Under the pieces are notes generated by a model, which was not told the DNA's origin, made no database searches, and saw only the letters and a list, made by a program, of their open reading frames with translations. This document shows positions 4,831 to 5,291 of a stretch of 5,291 nucleotides of DNA, piece after piece; position 1 is the first letter of the stretch; each line of letters opens with the position of its first letter. Made by a program: the position numbers and the translations under genes. Source of the DNA: an uncultured Prevotella sp. (lineage in GTDB: Bacteria; Bacteroidota; Bacteroidia; Bacteroidales; Bacteroidaceae); the NCBI GenBank assembly GCA_900546605.1, contig URDV01000165.1, forward strand, positions 1-5,291. Reading direction: 5' to 3'.

Positions 4831-5291
4831 ATGGGAAAAATAAGATGTGTGGGTGTACTTACCTCAGGTGGTGATGCACCAGGAATGAATGCAGCCATAC
4901 GTGCTGTGACGCGTAGTGGTATTTGCAATGGTTTCAAAATAAAAGGCATCTACCGTGGTTATGATGGTTTGATTCATGACGAAGTAAAGCCCTTTACAAC
5001 AGAGGATGTAAGCAATATCATACAAACAGGTGGTACAATACTTCGTACTGCACGTTCAAAAGAGTTTGAAACAGCAGCAGGTCGAAAAAAAGCCTATGAA
5101 ACGCTTCGTAAGGAATCAATTGATGCCCTTGTTGTGATAGGTGGTAATGGCTCTCTAACAGGAGCTATGAAGTTGGCTGAAGAATACGATTTTCCTTGTA
5201 TAGGCTTGCCAGGTACAATCGATAATGATTTATACGGCACTGATAGCACTATAGGTTATGACACAACATTGAATACTATTACCGATTGTGT
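4831..5291 (+). CDS. pfkA: 6-phosphofructokinase, ATP-type (partial, 3' end outside window)
   Basis: Phosphofructokinase phosphorylates fructose 6-phosphate to fructose 1,6-bisphosphate, the committed step of glycolysis. The first 153 residues are present, about half of a usual PfkA of roughly 320-330. Signatures are GVLTSGGDAPGMNAAIRA (8-25), GIYRGYDGL (39-47), GGTILRTARS (67-76), VVIGGNGSLTGAM (101-113) and GLPGTIDNDLYGTD (125-138). Asp131 and Asp133 correspond to the catalytic and Mg-binding pair of E. coli PfkA (127 and 129). Glycine after GGN and Gly in PGTIDND both point to ATP rather than pyrophosphate as phosphoryl donor. Asn106 replaces the usual Asp of GGDGS; from memory this is shared by Bacteroidales paralogues. 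ATG 4831 fits the family's start and lies in an A-rich leader. Bacteroidales often have several pfkA copies, so this may be one of a set. Confidence 0.95.
   Translation, partial: MGKIRCVGVLTSGGDAPGMNAAIRAVTRSGICNGFKIKGIYRGYDGLIHDEVKPFTTEDVSNIIQTGGTILRTARSKEFETAAGRKKAYETLRKESIDALVVIGGNGSLTGAMKLAEEYDFPCIGLPGTIDNDLYGTDSTIGYDTTLNTITDC

Overview
The window looks like chromosomal DNA of a Bacteroidales bacterium, most likely Prevotella-like. Three things point there. Promoters have the Bacteroidetes form: a TTG-type -33 box about 19-20 nt before TAnnTTTG, seen clearly at 1294-1325 and 3132-3163. Start codons lack strong Shine-Dalgarno sequences. The protein variants (NhaD-type antiporter, MDLHADQ-type Prs, GGNGS-type phosphofructokinase) also fit my memory of this order. 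No species can be named from sequence alone.

Left third (1-1293): an accessory, decayed-looking stretch. At the left edge a minus-strand gene begins at 39 and runs off the window; only 13 codons are present. Upstream of it on the same strand (309-668) lies a truncated, chimeric relative of the same gene. It breaks inside a P-loop-like GPSGI motif and contains an imperfect 27/28-bp direct repeat. Around these lie three long imperfect palindromes of similar size and unrelated sequence (about 106-269, 721-888 and 1055-1214), with TA/GA microsatellites and heptamer tandem repeats in the middle one. I see no intact gene between 669 and 1293.

Middle (1294-3018): a good Bacteroidetes promoter drives a ThiE/TenI-family protein (ATG at 1347). 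Then comes prs, ribose-phosphate pyrophosphokinase, which closes with a textbook intrinsic terminator (12-bp stem, T-tract).

Right (3019-5291): a second clear promoter drives tRNA-Gly(CCC). Only 43 bp after the tRNA begins a complete NhaD-type Na+/H+ antiporter gene with no promoter or terminator visible between them, which suggests a tRNA-mRNA co-transcript. After a 142-bp gap holding a two-part hairpin, pfkA (6-phosphofructokinase) begins and runs off the right edge.

The complete genes are core housekeeping functions: PRPP supply, thiamine-related metabolism, ion homeostasis and glycolysis. They do not form one pathway. The unusual material is the repeat-rich left third, the tRNA-nhaD arrangement and the pfkA leader. 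I do not see convincing evidence of a new defence or other multi-gene system.
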